A DNA stretch of 64,000 nt from Ruegeria denitrificans (GCF_001458295.1 NZ_CYUD01000011.1:1-64000); one strand, 5' to 3'; shown: positions 32,028 through 41,871, counted from the first letter of the stretch. Notes: generated by a model not told the origin, from the letters alone. Program-made: numbers and translations.

Positions 32028-32867
32028 ATGGCTTACAAATCTCTTCTCACGGTGATGACAGAAACGGGGCAAAGCGGCACCGCGCTGGCCCAGATGGCCA
32101 CGCTGGCCGAGGCGCAGGACTCACATGCCGAGGCCTTGTGTCTGGGCGTCGACCGCAGCCAGACCGGGTATTACTACGCTGGTGCAAATGCCCTGATCCT
32201 TCAGGAAACGCTGAACCGCGCCAATGCCGAAGCCGAAGAAGTGCTGGCCTATGCCAAAGGCTATCTGGGCAAGACCGGAATTCGCTGGTCGGCAGAAAGC
32301 GGTGTCGCCCAGATCGCCGATATCGGGCGCCACGTGGCGCATCGCGCGCGCTTCTCTGATCTTGTTATTTTGCCGCAACCGTATGGACCTGATCGCGACG
32401 CCGAGGCCGAACCCATTGTCGAAGCCGCTATGTTCGAAGGTCACGCGCCGGTTCTTGTCGTCCCTGATGATGCGACTCCATTCGGGCGACCCGGCACAAT
32501 CCTGATCGGCTGGAACGAAAGCGTCGAGGCTATGCGGGCCATCCGCCGCGCCCTGCCGTTTCTGATGCAAGCCGATCTGGTGCGTATCGTCGTGATTGAC
32601 CCGCCACGCCATGGCCCCGACCGGTCAGACCCGGGCGGTATGCTGTCACAAATGCTGGCCCGTCATGGCGTGAAATGCGAAATCGACGTGCTCAGCAAGA
32701 CCATGACCCGAGTATCAGATATCCTGAACCGTCACGCGGCAGATACCGAGGCAGACATGATTGTGATGGGGGCCTATGGGCATTCGCGGTTCCGCGAGGC
32801 CATATTGGGCGGTGCAACTCGGAACATGCTGGAACAGTCCGAAGTTCCGGTGTTTCTGGCGCACTAA
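32028..32867 (+). CDS. Universal stress protein, tandem UspA domains
   Basis: 279 residues from ATG 32028 (MAYKSLLTVMTETGQSGTAL), with AAGAGG six bases upstream. Two UspA-like halves are visible; the second ends MIVMGAYGHSRFREAILGGATRNML, the ATP-binding GxxxxR...GS-type motif region, though with GGAT in place of the usual GSVS. In Rhodobacterales such genes flank ccoN and are induced at low oxygen. It shares the FNR box with ccoN and ends at a terminator. Confidence 0.88.
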   Translation: MAYKSLLTVMTETGQSGTALAQMATLAEAQDSHAEALCLGVDRSQTGYYYAGANALILQETLNRANAEAEEVLAYAKGYLGKTGIRWSAESGVAQIADIGRHVAHRARFSDLVILPQPYGPDRDAEAEPIVEAAMFEGHAPVLVVPDDATPFGRPGTILIGWNESVEAMRAIRRALPFLMQADLVRIVVIDPPRHGPDRSDPGGMLSQMLARHGVKCEIDVLSKTMTRVSDILNRHAADTEADMIVMGAYGHSRFREAILGGATRNMLEQSEVPVFLAH

Positions 32868-32882
32868 AATAGGCAGATATAG

Positions 32883-32908
32883 AAAACCGTCCCCCGGGGC
32901 GGTTTTTT
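32883..32908 (+). terminator. Rho-independent terminator between usp and the GlsB-like gene
   Basis: AAAACCG and CGGTTTT arms (32883-32906) enclose a C/G-rich interior and run into six T. It works for the plus-strand usp transcript and, by its A-run, also for the converging minus-strand gene, whose stop codon (32907-32909) it overlaps. Confidence 0.85.
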
Positions 32909-33158
32909 ACTTTTTCACCAGACCGATCAGGAACAGCAGGATGATCGCACCGATGGTGGCAAAGAAAATAGATGAAAAGACACCGCCTCCCACAGCAAAA
33001 CCCAGCGCGGGAAAGATCAAGCCGGCCAGAAACGCGCCGACAATCCCGACAATGATATTGCCAATCAGACCAAAGCCACGGCCTTCCATAATCTTGCCCG
33101 ACAGCCACCCGGCGATCGCGCCGATGAACAGCATCGCCAGAATGCTACTGAATCCCAT
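32907..33158 (-). CDS. GlsB/YeaQ/YmgE-family stress-response membrane protein
   Basis: 83 residues, three transmembrane helices, almost entirely hydrophobic and Gly-rich. The conserved GAIAGWLSGKIMEGRGFGLIGNI is the signature of the transglycosylase-associated/GlsB family. Members are stress-induced inner-membrane proteins of unknown mechanism. It lies between usp and fnrL; its stop codon falls inside the shared terminator. Confidence 0.9.
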   Translation of the reverse strand: MGFSSILAMLFIGAIAGWLSGKIMEGRGFGLIGNIIVGIVGAFLAGLIFPALGFAVGGGVFSSIFFATIGAIILLFLIGLVKK

Positions 33159-33232
33159 GACTTGCTCCTGAGGTCTGGTTCACTCAATCCCAGATAAACA
33201 CGGCACGCAGGTCCAGTCACGCCGCAAGCGTG

Positions 33233-33976
33233 TCAGACCAGAAATCCGCCATCCGTGTCGTCGCCCGCCTCTTCCATCAGACGGCCCATATCCGGAATGG
33301 TGACGTGGCGCTTGCCTTCCAGTGTAATGACCTGATCCCTTTTCAGGGCCGAGATCTGCCGGCTGACCGTTTCCAGCGTCAGCCCAAGATAATCCGCCAT
33401 CGCCTCGCGGGTCAGCGGCAGGTCGAAGACAATCGGACCTGTGTTTCCCTTTTGATTAATCGACGCGTCGCGCCGGGCAATGATCGACAGCAGGCTGGCG
33501 ATCTTTTCCCGCGCAGTCTTGCGCCCCAGTACCAGCATCCACTCGCGCGCCGCGTCCAGCTCATCCAGTGTCATCTGAAGCAGCCGGTGCGCGATATGCG
33601 GCGTGTCACTCATCAGTTGCTCGAACGGCTTCTTGCGAAAGCAACACATGACCAGATCAGTTGTGGCCTGCACATCATAAGGCGCAGAATCACGGCCCGG
33701 CCGACCGACGAAATCGCTGGGCAGCAAAAGACCGACCATCTGGGTGCGCCCATCTTCCATAGTCTGGGTCAGAGAGGCGATTCCCGACACGACAGAGCCG
33801 ACAAAATTCATCTGATCCCCGGACCAGATTATCGTCTGACCCGCTTCAAAACTGCGATAATACTTAATCTCTTCAAGATCTTCCAACTCATCCGTATCAC
33901 AGTGGGCGCACACCGCACGATGCCGGATGGGGCAATCTCCGCAATTTGTATGGTCGAATTTGGATATCGAAGTCAT
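33233..33976 (-). CDS. fnrL: Oxygen-responsive Crp/Fnr regulator FnrL
   Basis: 247 residues from ATG 33976 (MTSISKFDHTNCGDCPIRHR). N-terminal Cys at 12, 15, 23 and 26 plus Cys near 111-112 can supply the 4Fe-4S ligands that sense O2. A cyclic-nucleotide-like beta roll follows, then the helix-turn-helix LTREAMADYLGLTLETVSRQIS with the E..SR recognition motif for TTGAT half-sites. In Rhodobacter FnrL activates cco, hem and photosynthesis genes. Its own start codon lies 13 bases from an FNR box, suggesting autoregulation. A longer in-frame ORF to 34063 overlaps that box and is rejected. Confidence 0.94.
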   Translation of the reverse strand: MTSISKFDHTNCGDCPIRHRAVCAHCDTDELEDLEEIKYYRSFEAGQTIIWSGDQMNFVGSVVSGIASLTQTMEDGRTQMVGLLLPSDFVGRPGRDSAPYDVQATTDLVMCCFRKKPFEQLMSDTPHIAHRLLQMTLDELDAAREWMLVLGRKTAREKIASLLSIIARRDASINQKGNTGPIVFDLPLTREAMADYLGLTLETVSRQISALKRDQVITLEGKRHVTIPDMGRLMEEAGDDTDGGFLV

Positions 33977-33988
33977 GCACGTTTCCAC

Positions 33989-34002
33989 TTGATCTCGGTC
34001 AA
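33989..34002. promoter_or_regulatory. FNR-type box between fnrL and hemN
   Basis: TTGATCTCGGTCAA, nine of ten consensus positions. It is centred about 42 bases before the hemN ATG and about 20 before the fnrL ATG. The closeness to fnrL suggests repression or self-control there, with activation of hemN. Confidence 0.85.
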
Positions 34003-34037
34003 AGCATCTAGGCGGCCCGTCCCTTAAAGCTATCGCT

Positions 34038-35393
34038 ATGATAGTGAAACCACAATTGGCCAAGCTTGGACTATTTGACGCGAAAGTGCCGCGTTACACA
34101 AGCTATCCCACCGCCCCCCATTTCAGTAACGACGTGGGGTCAAGCCTTTATGCCGACTGGATTTCCGGCCTTAAGCCGGGCAGCGAAGTGTCGCTGTACA
34201 TCCACGTCCCGTTCTGTCGCAGGCTTTGCTGGTTCTGCGCCTGCCGCACACAAGGCACCCAAACCGACAACCCGGTGATCGCCTATGTGGACGTGTTGAA
34301 GGCCGAGCTGGACCTACTGGCCGAACGCCTGCCCAAGGGCGTCACCCTATCGCGTCTGCATTGGGGCGGCGGCACACCGACCTTGCTGAACCCGGACCTG
34401 ATGCGGGATCTGGCCGCGCGGATTCTGGACGTGGTGCCGTTGGGTCCGAACGCCGAGTTTTCGGTTGAGATCGACCCGAACGAGATTGATGAAGCCCGCC
34501 TGGACGCACTGGCCGAGGCCGGGATGAACCGAGCCTCGATCGGAGTGCAGGATTTCGATGACGAGATTCAGAAAACCATCGGGCGCATCCAAAGCTATGA
34601 TATCACGCGAAAGGCCGTGGACATGATCCGCGCCCGTGGAATCAGCAGCCTGAACGCGGATATCCTGTATGGGTTGCCACATCAGACCAAATCGCGGATG
34701 ACGGAAAGCGTACAGAAACTGCTGTCGCTCAGCCCGGACCGGGTGGCGCTTTACGGCTACGCGCATGTGCCATGGATGGCCAAAAGGCAGCAATTGATCC
34801 CCTCAGACGCGCTGCCGACCCCTGAAGAACGTCTCGACCTGTTCGACACCGCCCGCCGTCTGTTCATGTGGGACGACTACGCCGAGATTGGCATTGACCA
34901 CTTTGCGACTCAGGATGACGGTCTGACCCACGCGCTGAAGGCGGGGCGGCTGAAGCGGAACTTCCAGGGCTATACCGACGATCAGGCCGAGGTTCTGATC
35001 GGTGTCGGTGCCAGCTCGATCTCGCGCTTTCCGCAGGGCTATGCCCAGAACGCCCCCGCAACATCCGCCCATACCAAAGCGATCCGCGAAGGACGGTTCT
35101 CGACCTCGCGTGGGCACCTGTTCAAAGGACAGGACGTTCTGCGGGCACGGCTGATCGAAGCCCTGATGTGCGATTTCCAGATCAACACCGCCGAGATTCT
35201 GCGCGACCACAACATCACCGGGCCTGAGCTCCAAGCCATGTACCAGACAACCAACGCGTCCTTTGACGGCCTGCTACGGATCACTGAGGACGGGCTCTTT
35301 ATCCCGCCCGAGGCCCGCCCGCTGACCCGTATGATTGTCCGCAGCTTTGACGCCTATGACCTGAGCGTAGCCGGCCACAGTTCGGCCATCTGA
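34038..35393 (+). CDS. hemN: Oxygen-independent coproporphyrinogen III oxidase
   Basis: Radical-SAM enzyme converting coproporphyrinogen III to protoporphyrinogen IX without O2, 451 residues as expected for true HemN (called hemZ in Rhodobacter). The cluster motif is CRRLCWFCACR (CxxxCxxC), preceded by the conserved YIHVPFC; GGGTPTLLN and SVEIDPNEID, the SAM-binding blocks, follow. It begins MIVKPQLAKLGLFDAKVPRY. An FNR box in the divergent fnrL-hemN gap fits anaerobic induction so that haem is available for cbb3 oxidase. Confidence 0.95.
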   Translation: MIVKPQLAKLGLFDAKVPRYTSYPTAPHFSNDVGSSLYADWISGLKPGSEVSLYIHVPFCRRLCWFCACRTQGTQTDNPVIAYVDVLKAELDLLAERLPKGVTLSRLHWGGGTPTLLNPDLMRDLAARILDVVPLGPNAEFSVEIDPNEIDEARLDALAEAGMNRASIGVQDFDDEIQKTIGRIQSYDITRKAVDMIRARGISSLNADILYGLPHQTKSRMTESVQKLLSLSPDRVALYGYAHVPWMAKRQQLIPSDALPTPEERLDLFDTARRLFMWDDYAEIGIDHFATQDDGLTHALKAGRLKRNFQGYTDDQAEVLIGVGASSISRFPQGYAQNAPATSAHTKAIREGRFSTSRGHLFKGQDVLRARLIEALMCDFQINTAEILRDHNITGPELQAMYQTTNASFDGLLRITEDGLFIPPEARPLTRMIVRSFDAYDLSVAGHSSAI

Positions 35394-35568
35394 CGCCAAT
35401 GCAGGTCAGGGCTTGACGCGACGGGTCGGTTTTTTCCACACTTGCAGGGCGGGCGGAACCCTCCCGCGCCTGAGGCAGGCCCAGTACCAGACAGATCGCG
35501 CCGACGCATTCGCGTAAGGCTTTCCCCTTCGTGCAGCCGATATGCAATTTGAAAGAGGGACAGCACCC

Positions 35569-37500
35569 ATGCGCGTTTTCACCGTCCTCGGCCCCAGCCA
35601 ATCGGGCAAAACCACTCTGGTCGAGGCCATCAGTCGCCTCGACGGCCGGTCCACCACATTCGACGTATCCGGAACCGTGCATTTGCACGGTTTTTCTTAT
35701 TTAGACGAACCCTGGTGCGCCATTGACGTTGATGGCGGAGGCGACAATCTGGCCTATGTCGGCCCGGCCATGGCGATCTCGGACGCCGCCGTGGTGGTTG
35801 TACCGCCTGATCCGCTGGCCGCCGTCCTGTGCGCCCCATACCTGCGACTGGTCGAAGAGGCAGGCATCCCCTGCTTCTTGTTCATCAACCGTATGGACAA
35901 CCCCAACGGCCGTATACGCGACATCATCGCGGCATTGCAGACCTATTGCACCAACCATATTGCCCTGCGTCAGGTCCCGATTCGCGAGGGTGAAACAATC
36001 GTTGGCGCGGTCGACCTGATCTCAGAACGGGCGTGGAAATATCAAGAGGGGCAGCCCTCGGCCCTGATCGAATTACCGCAATCGGTTGAGGACCGCGAAC
36101 AGGAAGCCCGCACTGAATTGCTCGAGACCCTGTCGGATTTCGACGACAATCTGCTTGAGCAACTGATCGAGGACAAACAACCGCCCAGCGCCGAAGTGTA
36201 CGACCTGGCTGCGCAAGTACTGCAAAACCACCAGCTGATCCCGGCCTGTCTGGGTGCAGCCAGCCACGGAAACGGGCTGACCCGTCTGATGAAAGCCCTT
36301 CGGCACGAAGCGCCGGAATTCGACATTGCTGCAGGGCGCGATGAAGCGGAAGAAAACGCCCGCGCCATCGCCGGGTTCGCGGATGTAAAGAAGCATATCG
36401 GCAAGATCGTCGTCCTGCGAGGGCTGGGTGCAGGGGTAAAAGCGCATGAGAATCTGGGCGGTGAAACCGTCGGCAACCTGACCACGCTGGATGCCAAAAC
36501 GCAGATTTCCGAACTGCCCGCAGGGCAAATCGGGCTGGCCGTGAAATCGGACCACCTGAACCCCGGCAATCTCTATGACAGCGCTTCGGCGACCCCGCTG
36601 CCCGAATGGGCTGCCTCGCACCCGGCGGCGCACCGGCAGATCGTCTCGCCCACCCATGAACGGGACGACGTGCGCCTGTCCAACGCGCTAAGCCGCCTGG
36701 TCGAAATCGACCCCGGCCTGCATCTTCAGCAGGATGAGTTGAGTGGTCACGCCATACTCAGCTCGCAAGGTCCGCAGCACATGCGCCGTGTCACCACCAA
36801 GCTGGACGAGGATTTCGGCATTGAGATCACCGCCGACGCGGTCGAAACCGCCTATCGCGAAACCATCCGCACTCCCGTTGAACACCGTCACCGCCACCGC
36901 AAGCAATCCGGAGGGGCGGGACAGTTCGCCGATGTAGTAATCTCAGTCGCGCCGATGCCGCGCGGGTCGGGGTTTCAGTTCGAGGAGATCGTCAAGGGCG
37001 GGGCGGTGCCCAAGAACTATATCCCTTCGGTCGAACATGGTGCCAAAGATGCGCTGGCGCAGGGCCCTGAAGGGTTTCCCGTGGTCGATGTGAAAGTCAC
37101 GCTCAGCGATGGCAAGCACCACAACGTGGATAGTTCGGACTATGCCTTCCGCACCGCAGGCAAAAACGCCGTGCGCGAGGCGCTGCCACAGGCCAAACCG
37201 GTGGTCCTGCAACCGGTTCTAAGTGCCGAAATTCACCTGCCTTCGGATTTCGTCGGCGATCTGGTCCCGACCATCAGTTCGCTGCAGGGGCAAGTTCTGG
37301 GCTTTGAAGGCAACCCAAATGCCTCGGGCTGGGAGATTTTCAACGCCCAGCTACCCGCCGTGGCCGAGGACGAGCTGCACCGAACTCTCGCCAGTGCCAC
37401 GCGCGGTACCGGCTGGGTCAAGCTGAGCTTTGATCACTATGAGGAATTGCGCGGACCACTTCCGAAAAGTGCAGCGCGCGAGGCAGCCAACGCGCAGTGA
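35569..37500 (+). CDS. Degenerate EF-G-like protein (second EF-G paralogue)
   Basis: 643 residues from ATG 35569 (MRVFTVLGPSQSGKTTLVEA), supported by GAGGG nine bases upstream; an ATG nine codons earlier lacks this. A P-loop is present (GPSQSGKT, residues 8-15) but switch I (RGITI) and DTPGH are missing, the latter replaced by AIDVDGGGDN, and NKMD reads NRMD. Domains II-V are well kept, including YRETIRTPVEHRHRHRKQSG and PKNYIPSVEHGAKDAL. The canonical fusA is elsewhere in this window, so this copy probably has a non-translocase role, perhaps on ribosomes under stress. GTP hydrolysis is doubtful. Confidence 0.85.
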   Translation: MRVFTVLGPSQSGKTTLVEAISRLDGRSTTFDVSGTVHLHGFSYLDEPWCAIDVDGGGDNLAYVGPAMAISDAAVVVVPPDPLAAVLCAPYLRLVEEAGIPCFLFINRMDNPNGRIRDIIAALQTYCTNHIALRQVPIREGETIVGAVDLISERAWKYQEGQPSALIELPQSVEDREQEARTELLETLSDFDDNLLEQLIEDKQPPSAEVYDLAAQVLQNHQLIPACLGAASHGNGLTRLMKALRHEAPEFDIAAGRDEAEENARAIAGFADVKKHIGKIVVLRGLGAGVKAHENLGGETVGNLTTLDAKTQISELPAGQIGLAVKSDHLNPGNLYDSASATPLPEWAASHPAAHRQIVSPTHERDDVRLSNALSRLVEIDPGLHLQQDELSGHAILSSQGPQHMRRVTTKLDEDFGIEITADAVETAYRETIRTPVEHRHRHRKQSGGAGQFADVVISVAPMPRGSGFQFEEIVKGGAVPKNYIPSVEHGAKDALAQGPEGFPVVDVKVTLSDGKHHNVDSSDYAFRTAGKNAVREALPQAKPVVLQPVLSAEIHLPSDFVGDLVPTISSLQGQVLGFEGNPNASGWEIFNAQLPAVAEDELHRTLASATRGTGWVKLSFDHYEELRGPLPKSAAREAANAQ

Positions 37501-37513
37501 AACTATATATAAA

Positions 37514-37539
37514 CCTCTGACCGACATCCCAGTCAGAGG
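37514..37539 (+). repeat. Inverted repeat after the EF-G-like gene
   Basis: CCTCTGAC and GTCAGAGG are perfect 8-bp arms around a 10-base loop, 13 bases after the stop codon. No T-run follows. It could be a weak transcription end or an operator for the next gene. Confidence 0.5.
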
Positions 37540-37596
37540 AAGCACAGGAGGTCCGCTCAACATTATAGGAAAGTTTTTTAAAGAGGCGCCTTAGTT

Positions 37597-38076
37597 ATGG
37601 GCAATTCAACAACCGTCCTTACGACATTAATAGTTGCGGCCATCTTTCTGGCCGCCGGGGAAAGTCTTGCTAAAGGGAAACCCAAAGGAGCAAAACGCAC
37701 TGATCCGCAAACCATTGTTCAACTCTATTCAGGCAAGACAACAAATTGGAGACTAGGAGGGTCGTTCTACTGGGCCCCAAACGGAACCTTACAAGGGATC
37801 GGACAAAAAGAAGGTACCGTTGGCATTGGGCGATGGTATGTCACAACCAGGGGCAAACTTTGCAACGAAACCGACTGGTACTGGCTCGAAAACGGGGCAA
37901 GACAATACAAACGTTTCGAAGAATGTTGGGAGTTTGTGACGGCGCCGAACGGTACAATCTGGGAGAGATTCATTCCTGAAAAGTCAAACTGGTATCGCCA
38001 CAGCATCAGTTCGCAGGTGAGAGGCAACTCGCATCAGACAAAGTTCAACAAACTGAAGAATGATCTGGGCCTCTAA
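37597..38076 (+). CDS. Predicted exported protein, DUF995-like
   Basis: 159 residues with an N-terminal signal peptide (TTLIVAAIFLAAGESLA). The core pattern, LYSGKTTNWRLGGSFYWAPNGTLQGI followed by GTVGIGRWYVTTRGKLCNE and a later Cys in FEECWEF, resembles the DUF995 family found in Rhodobacterales and Rhizobiales; two Cys may pair. The gene is visibly richer in A and T than its neighbours, hinting at transfer. It converges on yejF with 28 bases between stops. No function known. Confidence 0.6.
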   Translation: MGNSTTVLTTLIVAAIFLAAGESLAKGKPKGAKRTDPQTIVQLYSGKTTNWRLGGSFYWAPNGTLQGIGQKEGTVGIGRWYVTTRGKLCNETDWYWLENGARQYKRFEECWEFVTAPNGTIWERFIPEKSNWYRHSISSQVRGNSHQTKFNKLKNDLGL

Positions 38077-38104
38077 GGTCAATCTGGGCGCTTAAATACC
38101 GACC

Positions 38105-39682
38105 CTATCCCGCCGCCGCAATCAGTTCGCGGGTGTAATCTGTCTGGGCGTTCTCGAACAAATCCTCAGCCGCGCCCATCTCGATGACATCACCGTTGCG
38201 CATGACAATCACCTTGTGCGACATCGCGCGCACAACCTTCAGGTCGTGGCTGATAAACAGATAGGCCAGCCCATATTTCCGCTGCAGATCGCGCAGCAGA
38301 TCGACGATCTGAACCTGCACAGTCATGTCCAGCGCGCTGGTCGGTTCGTCCAGCACCAACAGTTTGGGACGCAACACCATAGCCCGCGCAATAGCGATAC
38401 GCTGACGCTGCCCGCCCGAGAATTCATGCGGATAGCGGTCCATTGCGGCGGGGTCCAGACCAACCTCGGTCATCACCTCGGCCACCAATTCGCGCGGCGC
38501 GCGGTGGGGGTCGACCTTATGGATCGCCAACCCCTCTGCAATAATCTGCATGCAGGTCATCCGCGGACTGAGGCTGCCGAATGGATCCTGAAACACTATC
38601 TGCATGTCTTTGCGCAATCGCCGCAACTCGCGCGTGGACCAGCGGCGTACATCCTTGTCGCGGAAGGTGATGCCACCCTCAGATGCAATCAGTCGCATGA
38701 TCGCCAGCGCCAAGGTCGTCTTGCCTGACCCGCTTTCGCCGACAATACCCACTGTCTCACCCGCGCGCACGCTGAGTGTGGCGTCATTTACCGCTTTCAC
38801 GTGACCCACGGTCCGTTTCAGAAATCCGCGCTGGATCGGGAACCAGACCTTGAGGTGATCGGTCCGCGCAACCTCTTCGGCCTCCGGCGCAACGGGATCG
38901 GGGTGGCCCGAGGGCTCGGCCCCCAGCAGTTTCCGCGTATAGGGGTGCTGTGGATTGTTGAAGATCTCTGCAGTAGCACCGGTCTCGACAATCTCACCAT
39001 CCTTCATCACGCAGACCCGGTCGGCAATGCGCCGCACAATGCCCAGATCATGGGTGATAAATAGCATCCCCATGTTTTCGGATTTCTGTAGCTCGGCCAA
39101 CAGCTCCAGAATCTGCGCCTGAATGGTTACGTCTAAGGCAGTCGTCGGTTCATCCGCGATCAGAATATCCGGCTTGTTGGCCAGCGCCATGGCGATCATG
39201 ACCCGCTGCCGTTGCCCGCCCGAGAGCTGGTGCGGATAGCTGTCCAGTCGCTCTCGTGGATCACGAATACCCACCTTGGTCAGCAACTCGACAATACGCG
39301 TGCGCGCCGCGTCACCGCTCAGCCCCTGGTGCAGGGCTAGTGATTCCGCCATCTGCTTTTGGATCGTGTGCAGTGGGTTCAGCGAGGTCATCGGCTCCTG
39401 AAAGATAAAGCTGATATCGTTGCCACGCACATCCATAAGCTTGTCTTGCGAGGCGCCGATCATCTCATCCCCGTCATAAGTGACCGAGCCTTCGACGATC
39501 GCACTGTCCCCCAACAGAGACACGGTGGACAAAGCCGTCACCGATTTGCCAGACCCGGATTCCCCAACAAGCGCAACGGTTTCGCCCCGGTCCACGGTAA
39601 AGGACACCCCTTTGACCGCTGCGCTGATCTGTCCGTCTTGCCGGAACGAGACCTTAAGGTTTTTCACATCCAAAAGGCTCAT
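38105..39682 (-). CDS. yejF: Peptide ABC transporter, fused double ATPase (YejF)
   Basis: 525 residues with two complete ABC ATPase domains in one chain: Walker [10 protein letters not shown] and GESGSGKTT, signatures LSGGQRQR and FSGGQRQR, and Walker [12 protein letters not shown] and [11 protein letters not shown]. This fused architecture is typical of YejF, DppD-DppF and related importers. It overlaps yejE by four bases and is last in yejABEF, which imports oligopeptides and, in E. coli, microcin C. Confidence 0.93.
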   Translation of the reverse strand: MSLLDVKNLKVSFRQDGQISAAVKGVSFTVDRGETVALVGESGSGKSVTALSTVSLLGDSAIVEGSVTYDGDEMIGASQDKLMDVRGNDISFIFQEPMTSLNPLHTIQKQMAESLALHQGLSGDAARTRIVELLTKVGIRDPRERLDSYPHQLSGGQRQRVMIAMALANKPDILIADEPTTALDVTIQAQILELLAELQKSENMGMLFITHDLGIVRRIADRVCVMKDGEIVETGATAEIFNNPQHPYTRKLLGAEPSGHPDPVAPEAEEVARTDHLKVWFPIQRGFLKRTVGHVKAVNDATLSVRAGETVGIVGESGSGKTTLALAIMRLIASEGGITFRDKDVRRWSTRELRRLRKDMQIVFQDPFGSLSPRMTCMQIIAEGLAIHKVDPHRAPRELVAEVMTEVGLDPAAMDRYPHEFSGGQRQRIAIARAMVLRPKLLVLDEPTSALDMTVQVQIVDLLRDLQRKYGLAYLFISHDLKVVRAMSHKVIVMRNGDVIEMGAAEDLFENAQTDYTRELIAAAG

Positions 39683-40785
39683 GAGAACGTCTTTCTGGGA
39701 TCAAACGCATCACGGACGCCTTCAAAGATGAAGACCAGCAGCGATAGCATGATGGCGAAGGTAAAGAACGCGGTGAAGGCCAACCATGGGGCCTGCAAGT
39801 TCTGTTTCGCTTGTAAGGTCAACTCCCCTAGCGATGGGGCCGAAGACGGCAAGCCGAAGCCCAGGAAATCCAGCGAGGCCAGACCGCCGATGGTGCCGGT
39901 CACGATGAAGGGCATGAAGGTCAACGTTGCGACCATTGCGTTGGGCAGCATGTGGCGGAACATGATCGTCATGTTTCCGACACCCAGCGCCCGCGCAGCA
40001 CGAACGTATTCCAGATTGCGCGCCCTCAGGAATTCGGCCCGGACAACGCCCACCAATCCCGTCCAACTGAACAGGATCATCAGCGCCACCAGCAACCAGA
40101 AACTTCGTCCCAGAATAGCAAACATGATGATGATGACGTAGAGCGAAGGAGTTGCCGACCAGATCTCTATTATGCGTTGGAAGACCAGATCGAGCCAGCC
40201 ACCGAAAAAGCCTTGAATAGCACCGGCGAAGATGCCGATCAGGCTGGCCACTCCGGTCACCATCAGCGTGAACAGGATAGACAGGCGGAAGCCGTATATA
40301 ACCCGTGCCAGTACGTCGCGTTTTGTGTCATCCGTCCCCAGCAGGTTCTGCCCATTGGGCGGCAGCGGCGCTGCCCCCGGACGGTCCACACTGGTGTTGA
40401 AAGAATACGGAATCAGCGGCCAGAGCGCCCAGCCTTTTTCATAGCCTTCAGCCTGAAATGTACCGGCCTTGATTTCGTCAATAATACCTTCGGGATCGTC
40501 GAAACATTCCTCAAGCCCCCCGCTGTCGATCAGGCATTGCACCTCAGGGTCGCGATAGATCGCTTCGGTCTGAAAATCGCCGCCAAACTTGGTTTCGGCG
40601 TAAAAGTTGAAGATCGGCGTATAGAACTCGCCCCGGTATTTCACCAGGATCGGCTTGTCGTTGGCGATAAACTCGGCAAACAGCGACAGACCGAACAGCA
40701 CCGAAAAGATGATCAGCGACCAGAAGGCCCGCCCATTGCGCCGGAAATTGCGCCAGCGGCGCTGGTTGAGTGGGGACAGCGCCAT
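39679..40785 (-). CDS. yejE: Peptide ABC transporter permease YejE
   Basis: 368 residues; long periplasmic insert after the first helix (KPILVKYRGEFYTPIFNFYA) as in YejE, then the permease core with the EAA-like loop RARNLEYVRAARALGVGNMT. It forms the channel with YejB. Its start abuts the yejB stop and its stop overlaps the yejF start. Confidence 0.93.
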   Translation of the reverse strand: MALSPLNQRRWRNFRRNGRAFWSLIIFSVLFGLSLFAEFIANDKPILVKYRGEFYTPIFNFYAETKFGGDFQTEAIYRDPEVQCLIDSGGLEECFDDPEGIIDEIKAGTFQAEGYEKGWALWPLIPYSFNTSVDRPGAAPLPPNGQNLLGTDDTKRDVLARVIYGFRLSILFTLMVTGVASLIGIFAGAIQGFFGGWLDLVFQRIIEIWSATPSLYVIIIMFAILGRSFWLLVALMILFSWTGLVGVVRAEFLRARNLEYVRAARALGVGNMTIMFRHMLPNAMVATLTFMPFIVTGTIGGLASLDFLGFGLPSSAPSLGELTLQAKQNLQAPWLAFTAFFTFAIMLSLLVFIFEGVRDAFDPRKTFS

Positions 40786-41871
40786 TTACCCCTCCCGCTT
40801 TTCGAAGTCGATGCGCGGGTCGACGAAGACATACATCAAATCGCTGACGATACCGACGACAAGGCCCATTAGGCCAAAGATGAACAGCGTGCCGAAGATC
40901 ACTGGATAGTCACGCGCGACGGCTGCCTCGAACCCCAGACGGCCCAGACCGTCCAGAGAAAAAATCGTCTCGATGATGATTGAGCTACCGAAGAAGACGC
41001 CAATGAACACCGCCGGAAAGCCTGCGATTACGATCAGCATGGCATTGCGGAACACGTGGCCGTACAGAACCCGGCCCTCGCTTAGGCCCTTGGCCCGCGC
41101 AGTCATGACGTATTGCTTTTTGATCTCATCCAGAAACGAGTTCTTGGTCAGCAAGGTCAGCGTCGCAAAAGCCGAAATTGTTAAGGCAATGACTGGCAGG
41201 GCGATGTGCCAGAAATAATCCACGACCTTGCCAATCAGGCTAAGGCTGTCCCAATTGTCCGAGGTCAGCCCCCGCAGCGGGAAAATCTGCCAGTAAGAGC
41301 CACCGGCAAACAGTACCAGCAGCAGGATCGCAAACAGGAAACCGGGGATGGCATAGGCCACGATGATGGTTCCGCTGGTCCAGGTGTCGAACCGCGATCC
41401 ATCCTTGACCGCCTTGCGAATGCCTAACGGGATCGACACCAAATAAGCGATCAGAGTCGACCACAGCCCCAGCGAGATCGAGACCGGCATTTTTTCGAGC
41501 ACCAGATCTGTCACGTTGATCGAGCGGAAATAGCTCTCGCCAAAATCCAGCGTCAGGTAGTTGCCCATCATGTCGAAGAACCGCTCGACCGGAGGTTTGT
41601 CGAACCCGAACTCTTTCTCGAGTTCTTCGATAAACTCGGGGGGCAGGCCGCGTGCGCCGACATAACGGTCGTTGGCGCCGCCGGTCTGCTGCTCGATATC
41701 GCTGCCGCCGCCGGCAATACCTTCGAATACGTCACCGCCCCCTTCCATCTGGGCGATGATCTGCTCAATCGGGCCGCCGGGGACGAACTGAACCAGCGTG
41801 AAGTTGACGATCATGATCCCAAGCAGGGTTGGGATGATCAGCAACAGGCGTCTTAGAATATATGCTCCCAT
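40786..41871 (-). CDS. yejB: Peptide ABC transporter permease YejB
   Basis: 361 residues; DppB-like N-terminus [20 protein letters not shown], a periplasmic insert with [20 protein letters not shown] typical of YejB, and the permease loop [20 protein letters not shown]. It pairs with YejE. Nine bases separate it from the upstream yejA. Confidence 0.94.
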   Translation of the reverse strand: MGAYILRRLLLIIPTLLGIMIVNFTLVQFVPGGPIEQIIAQMEGGGDVFEGIAGGGSDIEQQTGGANDRYVGARGLPPEFIEELEKEFGFDKPPVERFFDMMGNYLTLDFGESYFRSINVTDLVLEKMPVSISLGLWSTLIAYLVSIPLGIRKAVKDGSRFDTWTSGTIIVAYAIPGFLFAILLLVLFAGGSYWQIFPLRGLTSDNWDSLSLIGKVVDYFWHIALPVIALTISAFATLTLLTKNSFLDEIKKQYVMTARAKGLSEGRVLYGHVFRNAMLIVIAGFPAVFIGVFFGSSIIIETIFSLDGLGRLGFEAAVARDYPVIFGTLFIFGLMGLVVGIVSDLMYVFVDPRIDFEKREG

